Of a DNA stretch of 64,000 nt, positions 1 to 11,223 are shown piece after piece. The notes under the pieces were generated by a model. That model did no database searches, was not told the origin of the DNA, and was given only the letters and a program-made list of their open reading frames with translations. The position numbers and the translations under genes were made by a program. Source of the DNA: Syngnathus acus (taxonomy: Eukaryota > Chordata > Actinopteri > Syngnathiformes > Syngnathidae); the NCBI RefSeq assembly GCF_901709675.1, contig NC_051105.1, positions 3,031,104 to 3,095,103 on the forward strand. The letters are read 5' to 3'. How positions within the stretch are numbered: position 1 is the stretch's first letter; each line of letters opens with the position of its first letter.

Positions 1-1642
1 CAGTGGGTTCGCATGGGGAGGGATGACTTATGTTGTGAATTAAAGCAGCATTTACCTGCTTCCCTCCGCTAAAGAACTGCATGCACCTTAAATCTCTGTC
101 AGCAAGGCCCCAAACGGTCGCCATCGGAGCCGTATGCTCACTTTGTATTAGCAAATATTAAGGTCCACTATAGAACTCCAACTAGTGTATTTTAGACGCC
201 GTGCTGGGTCAATCCAATTATTCTGAAGTAACACGACCCTGAAGCCGCACAATTTGTCTTGGAACTGGCGCATAACTCAAAGTAGAACGTGAGTAAGACT
301 GATTCTTTCATCTTACCTGTTGATGAACATCGTTTTAATTAATTAATTTACTTTATTCCCAATCAAATTATTACATTTGCACAATTATTACATTCTGACG
401 CTATCTTGATCGACCTAAATGTATTATTTATTACTTATTTTTTTGCAAAATGTCAATTTTCTTGCTTGTAATATTATGACTTTATTCTTATAATACAGTT
501 TTGTTTTACTAAAAAACAAAATTATATTTCAATTTACTATTCTCTAAACTGACAATTCAAACTAACAGTCAGACACTTGCATGGAAACATTCCTGTTATT
601 CTTATAAAAAAAAACTTCTTAAGGATAACTAATTAATTTATTAATTTACAGTCAATAAAGGACAGATTATTTCCATTTTTTTAAAGGTGGTGCAGTGTCA
701 TTGAATAGACACCTTGGCAGTTCCACTACATCAACAGTCAAACTAGCTTTCTAAGATACACAAGACAATGATCTGAGTAGGAAGAAATGTGTACGAGACA
801 ACTGGGAAGTTTGCATCTATGGAGAGTTGGGAGAGCATGAAATAAACATCAGAATGTCAAGTGAGAGAATGAGAGCAAGTATTGCACTTTCTTCCAATCA
901 TTCTAAGGACATCTTCTCTTGACTGCAGTTGCCGCACATGCAGATTTGTGAGCTGTTGATGTGCAGTGACCAACTCAAACAGAGTTGCTGTGTTCCAAAA
1001 CCTCCCACGGAGACTTTGATAACAGCAGGGAGACAAGGAAGCGCAACTATCAAAACTTGTTTTTTGGGGCAGCAAATGGAAACGCTGCACAATCTAGTGA
1101 TTTTACTTCAAAAGCTAGATGAAAAATTCCACCTTATGAAAGATGCTCAATTGATGCTGCCAGTGCTGACAATGTTTATTATTGTGGCTGTAGATTAGTG
1201 ATGGACCAATAAAATACTAAAATGGCAAAGATAGTTGGAGAAATTGCTGGAAATGAAAATAAAAAAGTCGTTTTGGAAATATGTCATTTACAAGTTGTAA
1301 CGTGCAAAGTGAGCTGTACTATAAAAGTGAAAATAAACCATAAAACAACGACAACATTTTGGAGAAAAAAATATGACAACAGTACTGTAATAGAGAGAAA
1401 AGTTTTAGCGGCCTCTCGCTATAAATAGATAAGAAGCAGTGCATGTTTCCATTCGATTTATTAGTGCTGTCTGACTTTAAAATAATTCATTAGGTGGCTT
1501 AATGTAGATTTAGAAGTGGCTATTGCAGCCCTCCCAGACAAAGAGCAATAAAAGCATTTCTCAAGCTTGACACAAAGTCTCTAATGAGACTTAAAAGTGC
1601 ATGTCAGCGGGTGAACACTCATTATGAATGTTGCCTTCTCAC
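1..1642 (-). other. Intron following the Ig3 exon, partial
   Basis: Non-coding AT-rich DNA downstream of the donor at 1641-1642. I see homopolymer-rich AT tracts (for example around 330-660) but no repeat family I recognise, and no exon with a transmembrane or TIR signature. The short open frames here show no family resemblance. Confidence 0.8.
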
Positions 1643-1788
1643 CCTTCCTGAAGAGCTGGATGGTAGCCTGGCGACGGCCGTTGCCATTCTCCACATAACA
1701 GGAATAATTTCCCAGATCCTCCTCTTCCAGCGAGTCGATGGTAAGGGAAATGGCGACTTCCTGCTCGCCGAGGTGCTCCTTGACGATC
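1643..1788 (-). CDS. il1rapl1: IL1RAPL1-type exon, second half of Ig3 (probable exon 8)
   Basis: A 146-bp exon with acceptor gtctgatag and donor gtgagaag on the minus strand. Its first base completes the lysine codon from the previous exon; 48 codons and one base follow. The peptide contains [13 protein letters not shown], then the Ig signature [16 protein letters not shown] with the second cysteine of the disulphide, and ends QLFRK. NYS is a potential N-glycosylation site, although it directly precedes the structural cysteine. Known: this is the C-terminal half of Ig3, and the next exon in the family encodes the stalk and transmembrane helix. That exon is not in positions 1-1642, so it lies beyond the window. 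The residues after the RR pair (QATIQLF) differ from the ASVLL-type strand I recall for mammalian paralogues, which fits a fish co-orthologue. Confidence 0.95.
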
Positions 1789-4700
1789 CTATCAGACAAA
1801 AAAGGGATGGCGCTTTCTCTTAATAGCTAGAACAATGGTTGCGACACAGGACACAATATTATGGTAATTAAGTTTGACTTTTTTTGAAAGTAAAAGTAAT
1901 CCAGGGGTCGGCCATTTTGTAACAGATACAGTACATTCCCTTGATTGCCTTTACATTTGAGGAGGGCTTTCTTGAGAACATGAGGATCTGAAAAGAACGT
2001 ACCTTGCCCCTTCACTGTCACAATATGTTAATTTCTTTGCCTGCACTCAAAACATATGAGATGTGAAAATCAATAAGGGTTCTTCCTCAAGACCACGCGC
2101 CACGGAAGGAGGGAGGGAATCAAATAATGGCGATGAGAAGAAAATCTTTTTATAACGGCTGCCATGGTTACGGCGAGCGGAGGGGATGTAATATTCCATA
2201 AAGTAAACGAGCGTCCCCGGCCGGGCTGGTCGAGCCTGATGGAAGGGAGAATGGGGATATCATGATCTCCTCCCTACCAGCACAAACAATTCTACTTAGC
2301 TATCTTTAAAAGCACTCTCTGCACAAAGGCAAAGTGCAAAGGAGAAAACTATCCGGCGTGTTGCCGAGCTGAGTGAGGCGGCCATGCGTCATTGGCTGGA
2401 TGTGTTAAAGAGGCTGAGAAGAAGGCTGTGCATGCAAGTATGTGAATGTGTAGGTGGGGATAATGACTCCAGCAGCCCTCAACTCGCTCTGGAGCCTTCA
2501 AGCCGATAAAATGCGCATAAGGACGGAGAGCTGTGCCGGTTTGGCACCAGTAATTGAAAGTGTGTCACGGACTCGTGATATTTGTACGTCCGGTTTGTTG
2601 TAGAAAAGGAAGAATAATTCATGTCCCCAGCCTCTCCTCAAGGGATTCGGGGATACTTTGAAGACTCCTAGTTCACCAGCAGGCACAGCTCATTGGCTCA
2701 CTATCATAAGAAGGCAACCTGCATCTTTAATGGTGGAGAGAAGGTAAAGCTGAGAACGTGATGCAGAGATAAATGTGAACTGCAACACAGTCAAATACAG
2801 ATATGGTTTGGGCCATATTTTCGCTGGGTCACCAAGCGTAACCTGACACGACTTTGTGAATTCCCTAATTGGTTTTCATGACGTGATGCGAATCGGAGAG
2901 TGATCATTTGGAAAAATATGTCACGCTTTAAATGTGAAATTAACTTGTGTAGTGCAGTGCATCCAGAAGTTGCAAGTTATGCGTGTGCTGTTAATCGAAC
3001 AGGCTACTTTGCTTTTACAATCTACCGTTAAAAGTAATTTAATCACTGTACTGTGCTCCACTGACGGAGCTAGGAATTATTTATTGGGGGGGGGACATGG
3101 GGAGGCGGGCAAGGGTATCTCGAATCAATCTGCAAAATGAACTCGGAATTTTTTTTTAAAAATGCAGATGAAAATTCATAATGTGGAAATCATTTCCCAG
3201 AAATATTGGAAAATACCAGGGGTCCAAGGATATTTATCCAAGATAATGTTTTACGTTCAAGGGCTGCTAGACTGCAGCCTCTCGAGCGGGCGAGAAAAAC
3301 TTTTATGCATACTATTCAATGCAGTTACGATTGTTTGCTAGCTACGTAAGAGAAGCACAATGTTTGAAAAAATAATAATTAATTTAATAATAATAATAAT
3401 AATTCTGTGATGAATTTCCGCATACTGTACCCATGATAATATTGAATGAATGAATCTCCTTATATTGTGCAGGTATACTACAGATTAAGATGTCCTAAAA
3501 CTGGTCTAAAGTTGCATCAGACTTCTAAGTGCACATAAAATGTTTGGAAAAAGTATGTGAAGTGCAGTTCATGGAGAGGTACAAATGAGTGCATTGATTC
3601 AGTGTCTGCTGCGGGCACATTAGAGTTCTGTTACTTCCTCATTAGTGAAGTCTGTGTTTGCTGCTTAAGTGATTAATTTCAGGCTCATTCCATTTCTTAC
3701 TGCACCCACGAAATAAGCCTGCAAAACATCATCCGAATTGGGTCAGCGGTATATTGATCGCCTTCTCAAAAATGCCACGCAGGATTTTGTTTTTGCTAAT
3801 TTATTAATCCCCTGCAAGATATGCTAATGTCCATTCATCCGTGTTATGACAGCGACGGTGAGGTTGCGCAAATGAAAATTTATGGGCTTGCCGTCGAAAT
3901 GAGCTCGCCTGGATCAATAAGTTAGAGAGTCGGGTGTATATAAATGGCAGAAGTGAGCTGTTGCTCTCAAAGCGCGTGTTCGATGCATTTGTAATGAAGG
4001 CCGAAGTGTGCGTGGGTGCCGGCGTTAACTTTGCCGTTGGATGAGTGCAGATTTGTTCACGTGGAGACGCTCCCATTCCTCCTCTTAAGTGCACCCTCCA
4101 TATCGCTGGATGATTTTATGGGAGTAAACTCGAGGCCTTGGTCGGATTGGAAAAAGCCTAGGGTAGCGGCATTAGTAACACAAGGCGATTGATCAAAGAC
4201 TTTATTGATCCACCGCGAGGAATATTACAGTGCGTTTGGGGGAATCCTTGAGTGGGTTGCTTAAAAGGAGATTTATTTCCCTTGCATATTCATATTGCCG
4301 CACAAACATCCCAGCTGCGTCTCGGATACCCTCGCCCTCCGTTCAATCTCTCAGCCTCTCTCGCCCATCTGTGTGCTGTTGGAGGTGGGTGCACACAGAG
4401 AGATAGCACAAGTGGCGGCGGTGTGAAAAATGGTGGTTGTTAACCATCTGACAGGGGGCTGTCTCCCCTAGAGCTGCAGCCGCTCCAAACTGTCCTAATG
4501 GCAAACATGCACGCGGAACGCCGAATGGACTTGTTTTAAAATGCGTTCTATCGTGCGTGAGGAAGACGCATTGGAATTGAGCTCATTTTGGACGTCTACG
4601 AGAGGTAGATTCCAAAGTGAGGCTTTTTTTTGGCCCGCGCTTTGAATGTCCTTTTTAACGGCGCGTTAAGCAACACTTGCTGCGCTCTCCAAAGAGGTAA

Positions 4701-6676
4701 AGGAACGAGCAATGTAAAAGGACTGAAAGCAGAACATAGAATGAGAAAAGATGGCAACGTTGCCACACTTTTCCCATTATTGAAACAGAAATAATCGTTT
4801 TTAAGGTGAAAGGAGCCATCCTAAAATATCTCTACATGCAACAAAAATGAAAAATAAAAAAATGTAAATGCAAAAATGTTCAAAAAGTTAAGGACCGCTT
4901 CTTTTTTTTAACCCTCGTTTTGTTCATTTTTGGGTTAAACCAAACTACTTTTAAATTTAGGACGCTCGAAAACAATACCTACATTGTACTTTTCTTTTTT
5001 TTTTTAAATAAAATGCATGTTGAATATAATATTAACTCAGAAGTGACACAATGACCAAATACCATCCAATTCATAGATTTTATCTGGGAGATTTTCCAGT
5101 ATTCACAAAAGTAATCATTGTTTGAAATCAAAGGTTAATATTTTATAAAAACAAGTTCAAAACAAAAGCAAAATGTCAAAACAATCCAACTTTGATCTCC
5201 AGCTGGCTTAGCACAAATACTTCTCACTTCATCGTGACACACTGGAGTCTTATGCTTTGAATGTGAGTTTATGTACTTATACATATTACTACTTGAAAAA
5301 GCAAAACAAAAACAAGTGAATGGCATGCTAACCAGATAAATAATAAGATCAAATAGTAGAAATAATGGAAAAAGAAATAATAAATAAAGATTTGCCATGC
5401 TTCTTATTTCGTAAAGATTTTTTCCAGATTTTTTGTTGTCATTTTCCAAATTATATGACATTGAAATCAAGGTGGTCATTCACTACGGTTGAGTTGGGCT
5501 AATCTATTATGAAACACTGTTGAGATAGCAGTTTCAGTTAGTTACTTTCACGCTATTGGACTCGTGACAACACTTGCTGGTGATTGCAGTTAAAGTTGCG
5601 ACACATAATCAATGAAATGGTGCAGCAACACTGACATAAGTATGCTAATATGCTGTTCGACTGAGGCAACATGCACGGTATTTTCTTCATTTGAACTCAT
5701 GTTCAAAGTTGAGGCGACATTACAGGAAAATAAACGCCAACCAGCAGCTGCTCGGAATGAGGCAAATGCATCACTGGAAAATTGTGGGTTTTAGTAATTT
5801 GGAGTCAATAGGCTGAAACATGCAAATTAATTTTACACTGAATGCATGCCATTCCTCTTGGTGGCAGTACTACGGGCTATTAGGACACTTCGCTTTGGGA
5901 CGACAGCCTTGCATGTTCATGACCAGCAATGCTGAGAAAATGGAATTAGAATTCATCTTACATACAACACATGAACATTTTTTGTACATTTAGAGGCAAC
6001 ACTACATAAACACTAAAGCTGCTGTATTAGGTATAGCCTTATATTGATTACTTATACATGCATAATTGATGAACGATCAACTTCTCCTACTTTATTGACA
6101 GATGAAGAGACATTTTACAATTTGTCTTTGTTTTTTAGAGTTGTCATTTTTCTGCACCTGGCAAAGCACCTCTTGAAGTTGCAAACACATTTCGTCATAA
6201 TGTAAATTATAATGACAATTAGGCGATTCTGACTTGTTTGCTAATTTAACTTCATGCCAGTAGATAATTTCCGTATTAATTATTGGGGAAATAGTAACTT
6301 GTAAGGGTCTAAATACTAACTTGCGTAATTTATGATAATGTCATTAACGCTGTAACTTTTCACAGCAACCTAATTCGTTTGAGATAATCCTAGTTAATGT
6401 TATTTCTCCAATTTGCTAAGAAAACAAACATGTTAGTTTACTAATTTAACTCAATGTTGGTTAATGCTACCTCTCTGAATTAATTGTTGAGCAAATAGAT
6501 GCGCTAGTTTGCTAATTTAACTTAATGTCACGTAACGTTCCGGCTTGCACTTCATTGTCAGGTAAATGGACACATTAGTTTGCTAACTACGCATGACTTT
6601 GCGAATGTCATTACCGTTTCATTTGGCCCAATTGGAACTTGAGAGGTCACATTAATAGTCCAGTTGTGTTGCTTAC
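1789..6676 (-). other. 4.9-kb intron between the two Ig3 exons
   Basis: Complete intron bounded by the donor at 6675-6676 and the acceptor at 1789-1790. It contains a short (AAT)n run near 3385-3403, AT-rich sequence at 4780-5500, and the degenerate 71-bp minisatellite at 6236-6655. The stretches 2090-2290 and 3830-4600 are relatively CpG-rich and free of obvious repeats, so they could be conserved non-coding sequence, but that cannot be judged without alignment. No coding evidence was found. Confidence 0.85.
6236..6655. repeat. Degenerate minisatellite, period about 71 bp
   Basis: A block reading gttt(a/g)ctaatttaac recurs at 6236, 6436 and 6507, with a decayed match at 6578. The last three starts are exactly 71 bp apart, and another decayed unit is visible near 6317. 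Shared positions continue beyond the core (aatgt...taa...cattgtcaggtaaatg), and the cacatta that ends one unit at 6571-6577 recurs at 6648-6654. The array lies within about 25-440 nt of the exon donor at 6676. Confidence 0.65.
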
Positions 6677-6809
6677 TTGATTTCGGTCTCCTGGACTCGC
6701 TCTTCATCCAAGTCTTCAATGAACTTATCTCCCTTCATCCAGTAGATGAGCGGAATGACGTCACCGCTGTAGCCGAAAAACGCCCGGCATGTCAGGTTCA
6801 GTGCGCCTC
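6677..6809 (-). CDS. il1rapl1: IL1RAPL1-type exon, first half of Ig3 (probable exon 7)
   Basis: A 133-bp exon with acceptor ttcttcatag and donor gtaagc on the minus strand. It starts with two bases that complete the glycine split from the 75-bp exon, reads 43 codons, and ends with two bases of a lysine codon. Visible landmarks are the Ig cysteine in [12 protein letters not shown], the core tryptophan in IYWMKGDKF, and the acidic loop [12 protein letters not shown] is a possible N-glycosylation site. Known: this matches the N-terminal half of the third C2-type Ig domain of IL1RAPL receptors. The exon is not a multiple of three, but with the next exon it sums to 279 bp, so skipping both would keep the frame and delete most of Ig3. 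A MITE begins 159 bp upstream of its acceptor and a degenerate minisatellite begins just beyond its donor. Confidence 0.95.
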
Positions 6810-6967
6810 CTATGAAGAATAAATAGACACCACAATTAAGGATCCAATCTACTAATAAAACATCACATCCTCGATGAGCAGATAAAGGCATTGCGACACA
6901 ACAAATAATCCCAAAAAGTACTTGGCACTCCAACTACCACCACATTGATTAAAATAAATATTGTAAG

Positions 6968-7383
6968 TACAGTATTTTCCGGACTATAAGGCGCACCGGA
7001 CTATAAGGCGCACCTTCAATGAATGGCTCATTTTAAAACTTTGTCCTTATATAAGGCGCACTGGACTATAAAGCGCACCCTTAATGCATCATGTCAGATT
7101 TTTAATCCAAATCAAATCATTCTCCATTTTATCTTTTTTATTTCAACTTCAGACGCAACAAATTACTTTATAATCACAAAATAATGATCCATAGTCTTTT
7201 TGATTCATGATTCATAGTCTTCAGCGGGCCACTTATGATTGATTTCATGACACAATGCTTCGGGCCAGTTTAAATTTAGGAATTTGGTCCATATATAAGG
7301 CGCACTGGATTATAAGGCGCACTGTTGGCTTTTGAGAAAATTTTAGGTTTTTAGGTGCGCCTTATAGTCCGGAAAATACGGTA
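6968..7383 (+). mobile_element. MITE, GGCGCAC-terminus type, subfamily A copy 1
   Basis: The left end reads tacagtattttccggac and the right end is the inverted ccggaaaatacggta, so terminal inverted repeats close the element at both sides. Variants of ctataaggcgcac recur at subterminal positions (near 6992, 7053, 7300 and 7353), a multi-copy subterminal arrangement. The termini start and end with TA, consistent with a TA target site. No transposase open frame is present. The family is probably a PIF/IS-like class II group (ISL2EU-like), but this is from memory and not certain. It is nearly identical, in reverse complement, to 50832-51230. Confidence 0.8.
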
Positions 7384-7410
7384 GTATAGTAGTAGTAGTA
7401 GTAGTAGTAG
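7381..7410. repeat. (AGT)n microsatellite
   Basis: About nine AGT/GTA units directly abut the right end of the subfamily A MITE and precede the SINE. Confidence 0.9.
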
Positions 7411-7421
7411 ATCAATAATGA

Positions 7422-7758
7422 GGCATTGGTTAGCACGTCCGCCTCACAGTCAGGAGGGTGCGGGTTCGATTCCACCTCCCTGTGTGGAGTTTGCATGTTC
7501 TCCCCGTGCCCGCGTGGGTTTTATCCGGGCACTCTGGTTTCCTCCCACATCCCAAAAACATGCTTGGTAGGCCGATTGCGCCCTCCAAATTTCCCGTAGG
7601 TGTGAGTGCGAGTGAGGATGGTTGTTTGTCTCTGTGTGCCCTGCGATTGGCTGGCGGTTCTGGGTGTCCCCCGCCAACTGCTGGGATAGGCTCCAGCACG
7701 CCCGCGACCCCCGTGGGGACTAAGCGGTACAGAAAATGGATGGATGGTTGGATGGATA
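7422..7758 (+). mobile_element. tRNA-derived SINE with (GGAT)n tail, near full length
   Basis: The head resembles a tRNA gene, with ggttagcacg and an intact internal promoter B box ggttcgattcc at 7463-7473. The body contains the segment tttgcatgttctccccgtg, common in fish genomes, followed by the conserved ctgggataggctccagcac block, and the tail ends agaaaatggatggatgg. It has no protein-coding capacity; the open frames across it are incidental. It sits directly after a MITE and a microsatellite, making a composite cluster. Confidence 0.85.
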
Positions 7759-10700
7759 AAAACAACAGTACTTCATGTTTCAATTCATATGAAATGCACA
7801 TAACATTTTACAAAAATGCTACCAACATAGTAAATGTTTAGAAACAGTTCTAAAAAATGAAATGTCAATGTATTGTACTTAAAAGTTGTATACAACAGAA
7901 CCGTATTCAAACAATGTACAGTACTGGAATAAAAAGCAACATTTTGAACATTTATTTGAGCTATTCTTTCATTTACCACCCTTTGCTTTCATTAACCAAA
8001 GCATCAAATAGTATTGATAAAGGTCGTAACTGTAATATGAAGATGTCATGGGTGATGTCCGAGTACTTTTGCCCATTTTGGTGTGTACCGCTGCTTAACT
8101 TGAATACACCAAAAGCTTCATGACATTACGAGTATGACACTATCAAGGGCGAGGCCCAAGTGAGAGATTCTTGAGTGAGAACAGTGCACACAGAAGGGCC
8201 CTTAAATGATGGCGTGCAAACTGTAATGAACACATGAGGGCACTCAACAGCTTCCCAAAGCCCCCCTCGGAGACCCGTGCATCTACTGTCGGAAGAGAGG
8301 GAGGGAACGAGGCAATCGGAAGTGAGGGGAGGCTGACGATAACATTTTTAGAGTTGCTGCTTCTGTTTATGAGGGACGCTCAGAAGTCCAACGTCTGCGG
8401 CCAGTGTGGATGCGGTAGTGGCTGTTTCTTTTTTTTTTGCTCCATGGATGAGCGTGAAATGAAAACAATGGGATTGATACGGCATTTAAAAACAGATTCA
8501 ATAACATTAAGATAATGAAGTGTTTTTCATTTGAAGATAATAGTCGTGGAGAGATGCGTGCGCTCGAGAAGCTGATTAACAGTGAAGTCGGTGTATTCTT
8601 TTTCTTCTTTTTACAAGATGCATTGCAAGTAGGGAGCGCACATGTAAACAACGCACGAACGTGGCAGGCTCATAATTCATGATAGGGTGGAGAGGAGGAG
8701 GAGAGATATTGCAGTGGCTGGCTCCCAGGCATGTGAACTGAGCTGAATAAGGAGGTAAAGTGTAAGGTAGGAGGCGCTGTTTCACCGTAGCTCCACTTGC
8801 ACAAGCTCATCAAATCCAATCACAAATTCTGCCTCTACAAAGATAACTCTTACATTTAATTGACATTTTAAAATAAGTGTTCATTACCTCTGCCAGCAAG
8901 GTTATGTTTTCATGATTATTTATTTGTCAGGGATTCATAAAATTTGAAAAATTGATTTGCAAGAAACTTTGGGGAGTGGTGAGCAATGGTCTTGACTTGT
9001 GACATTAAATTTACTCAAGACAGTAATACTAGAATAACGCAGATTACATGAAAATAGATCAATATTTTATAATTAATGTTTTAGTTGAACTCAAACTTGT
9101 GATGTTTAACTGTTGATGTTTAAATGTGGTAGGCTTAGTAGTTTTCAACATAATGCCTTTTAAAATAATGCATTTTTTTTTCCAAACAACTTAATGTATT
9201 AATACTAATGAGTGTACATTTTCTTTTTCCATCGACAGCCAAATGAAATTAAACATAGCATGCTGGACATGTAAGACCAGCCTCTGATTGTAACTATAAA
9301 GACAACCAAGTCGAGTTGTGTAGGAAAGCGAAGCTGAAACAGAAACGTGAGTCAGAAAAGAAGCGCAATAATACAGCATCTCAACAGCCAAATGATCAGG
9401 ATCGTTATCCTTGCAAATTATTTGATCAATTGAATCAGGTCCTGCGTGGAAGGCAAAGGTGAAAACATTTCTCCGATTTATCAATATTAGGGGGACTCTG
9501 TAAGGAGGCAACATCATGTTGTCGTTTTATTTGCATCAACAATCCCTGAAATGCTGGCCAATGAAATGGTGGAGTGGAAGATTGAATGGCAACTAAGAGT
9601 GTACCACAATAGAAAATACTCATGTCCAAAATGACATTTCATTTTTACATGTTGCTATTTTATAACTGACGTACAAGAAATGGGACAATTACAGTCTGAG
9701 AAACTGGCCAGTGTTGTTTCTGTCAGATAACACAGGAAAGTTTGACTTTCTTCATACCTGAAGACATTTCCAAATTTCGAAACGGTTAAGGTGTTGACAC
9801 AAGACCAGCCAGTAATTATTGCGTGCCATCATGGTGCTATAACAATGAACAGGAAAGAAGATCAGCCAGGGGCAGTACAGTTAGACTGAGAAGCAAGGTG
9901 GTCCCCAGAAGTGTTTTTTTTTTTTAATGGAAATCGAACTTAAAGGTTCGAGCACCTGTACGCATGGAAGATGCTGAGGGGTTGACATTTCTAAAGTTCA
10001 ACAGCCTCTCGCAGCTCGCTGTTTGAGCACAGTCGGACTCTACGAGCGGCAACACCATGTACTTACAAAACGCAAACGTATAGGCTTCAACGGGGCACAT
10101 CTCCTCACTCCGCAAACACTTCATTTGTGCCGCAAACATGCAAATAAGCGGCACACTGTGCAGCTGAATGTGTCACAGCTGCAGCATTTCCCTTGTCTGT
10201 TGATCAGCTGTTGGTTAATCCCACATATCACTTGCAAATTAGATGTGTCGTGCTGCTGGAAACCGTGACCCACCGAGGAAGTCTCCACCGAGCCCCCTGG
10301 GAATGCCAGGAAATGGTTGAGGGGCCTCATGCTGCTCCTGGTGGGACGCACATACAAGCCATAAAGCTTTGTCTTGTGGCAGCCACAGCATCGAACTTCA
10401 TAGATAAGATGGACGATGATGAGGAAGAACACAACATAGATGGCAAAATAAAAAAGATTTTGGGCTATTACACATCTGAGTGCATCCGTTCCACGGTGTT
10501 TCTCGCTCACCTGATAGACGCGTGAGGTCTATAAGCAGTTTTACAGATGTGTTTTTTTATTGCAGTGGCGAATTGGGAGTTTTTTTTCCTTTTTCTTTTT
10601 ATTGTTGTGCCGCATTCTGCTTCGGGGAGCGACTGGCAACTCTTTGCTACACATCAATATATTATTGATATTCAGTATGTGCAGTATCTTCCACTTTATT

Positions 10701-10830
10701 TTGTTTGCGTGTAGCCCAGACTCTTTGACCTCAGACCCTCGATATACACTTATTATTTCATTATATTTTTCAAGTTTTTCCATTATGTCATGTATTCTTT
10801 CATCAGAAGTGCTGTTTCTTTGTGTGTTGT
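7759..10830. other. Intronic sequence without recognised elements
   Basis: AT-rich non-coding sequence. Nothing recognisable beyond homopolymer runs (for example near 8428 and 9917). The moderately GC-rich stretches 8240-8420 and 10200-10420 carry no coding signature. Confidence 0.7.
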
Positions 10831-11099
10831 GAGTAATCTTGTTAACTAACTGAATAACTTAAAACTAAAGGAAACTAAGCAACTACCTCACGGATCGATT
10901 GTCCAACTAACTGACTAACCAACCAACATCTAACAAAGTGACTGTACAAAGAAATAGCCAATGGACTGACCAATTAACTGATTGACCGATTAAGACAGAC
11001 TGACCAAATAACTCACGTACCAACCAACTTGACCCATCTGTCTGAACGATGATCTGAATAATTAGCCCTCTGAGCAACTAAACAGATGACTCAGAGGCT
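10831..11099. repeat. Decayed tetranucleotide repeat flank
   Basis: Repeated words of the type aact, gact, aacc and caacc (for example ctaactgactaaccaacc near 10905-10923) fill this stretch at irregular spacing. They lead directly into the pure (ACCA)n array. It looks like older, mutated array. Confidence 0.6.
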
Positions 11100-11223
11100 C
11101 ACCAACCAACCAACCAACCAACCAACCAACCAACCAACCAACCAACCAACCAACCAACCAACCAACCAACCAACCAACCAACCAACCAACCAACCAACCA
11201 ACCAACCAACCAACCAACCAACC
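11100..11223. repeat. (ACCA)n microsatellite, about 31 pure units
   Basis: An uninterrupted tetranucleotide array of about 124 bp. The valine/leucine/tryptophan and asparagine/proline/threonine open frames across it are products of the repeat, not genes. Confidence 0.97.

Noticed and set aside
7422-7500. Possible tRNA gene, because of an intact B box.
   Set aside because: The sequence continues into a SINE body with a (GGAT)n tail, and a tRNA cloverleaf acceptor stem is not formed. It is a tRNA-derived SINE head.
7458-7841. 127-codon plus-strand and overlapping minus-strand open frames.
   Set aside because: They lie across the SINE and its flank and match no protein.
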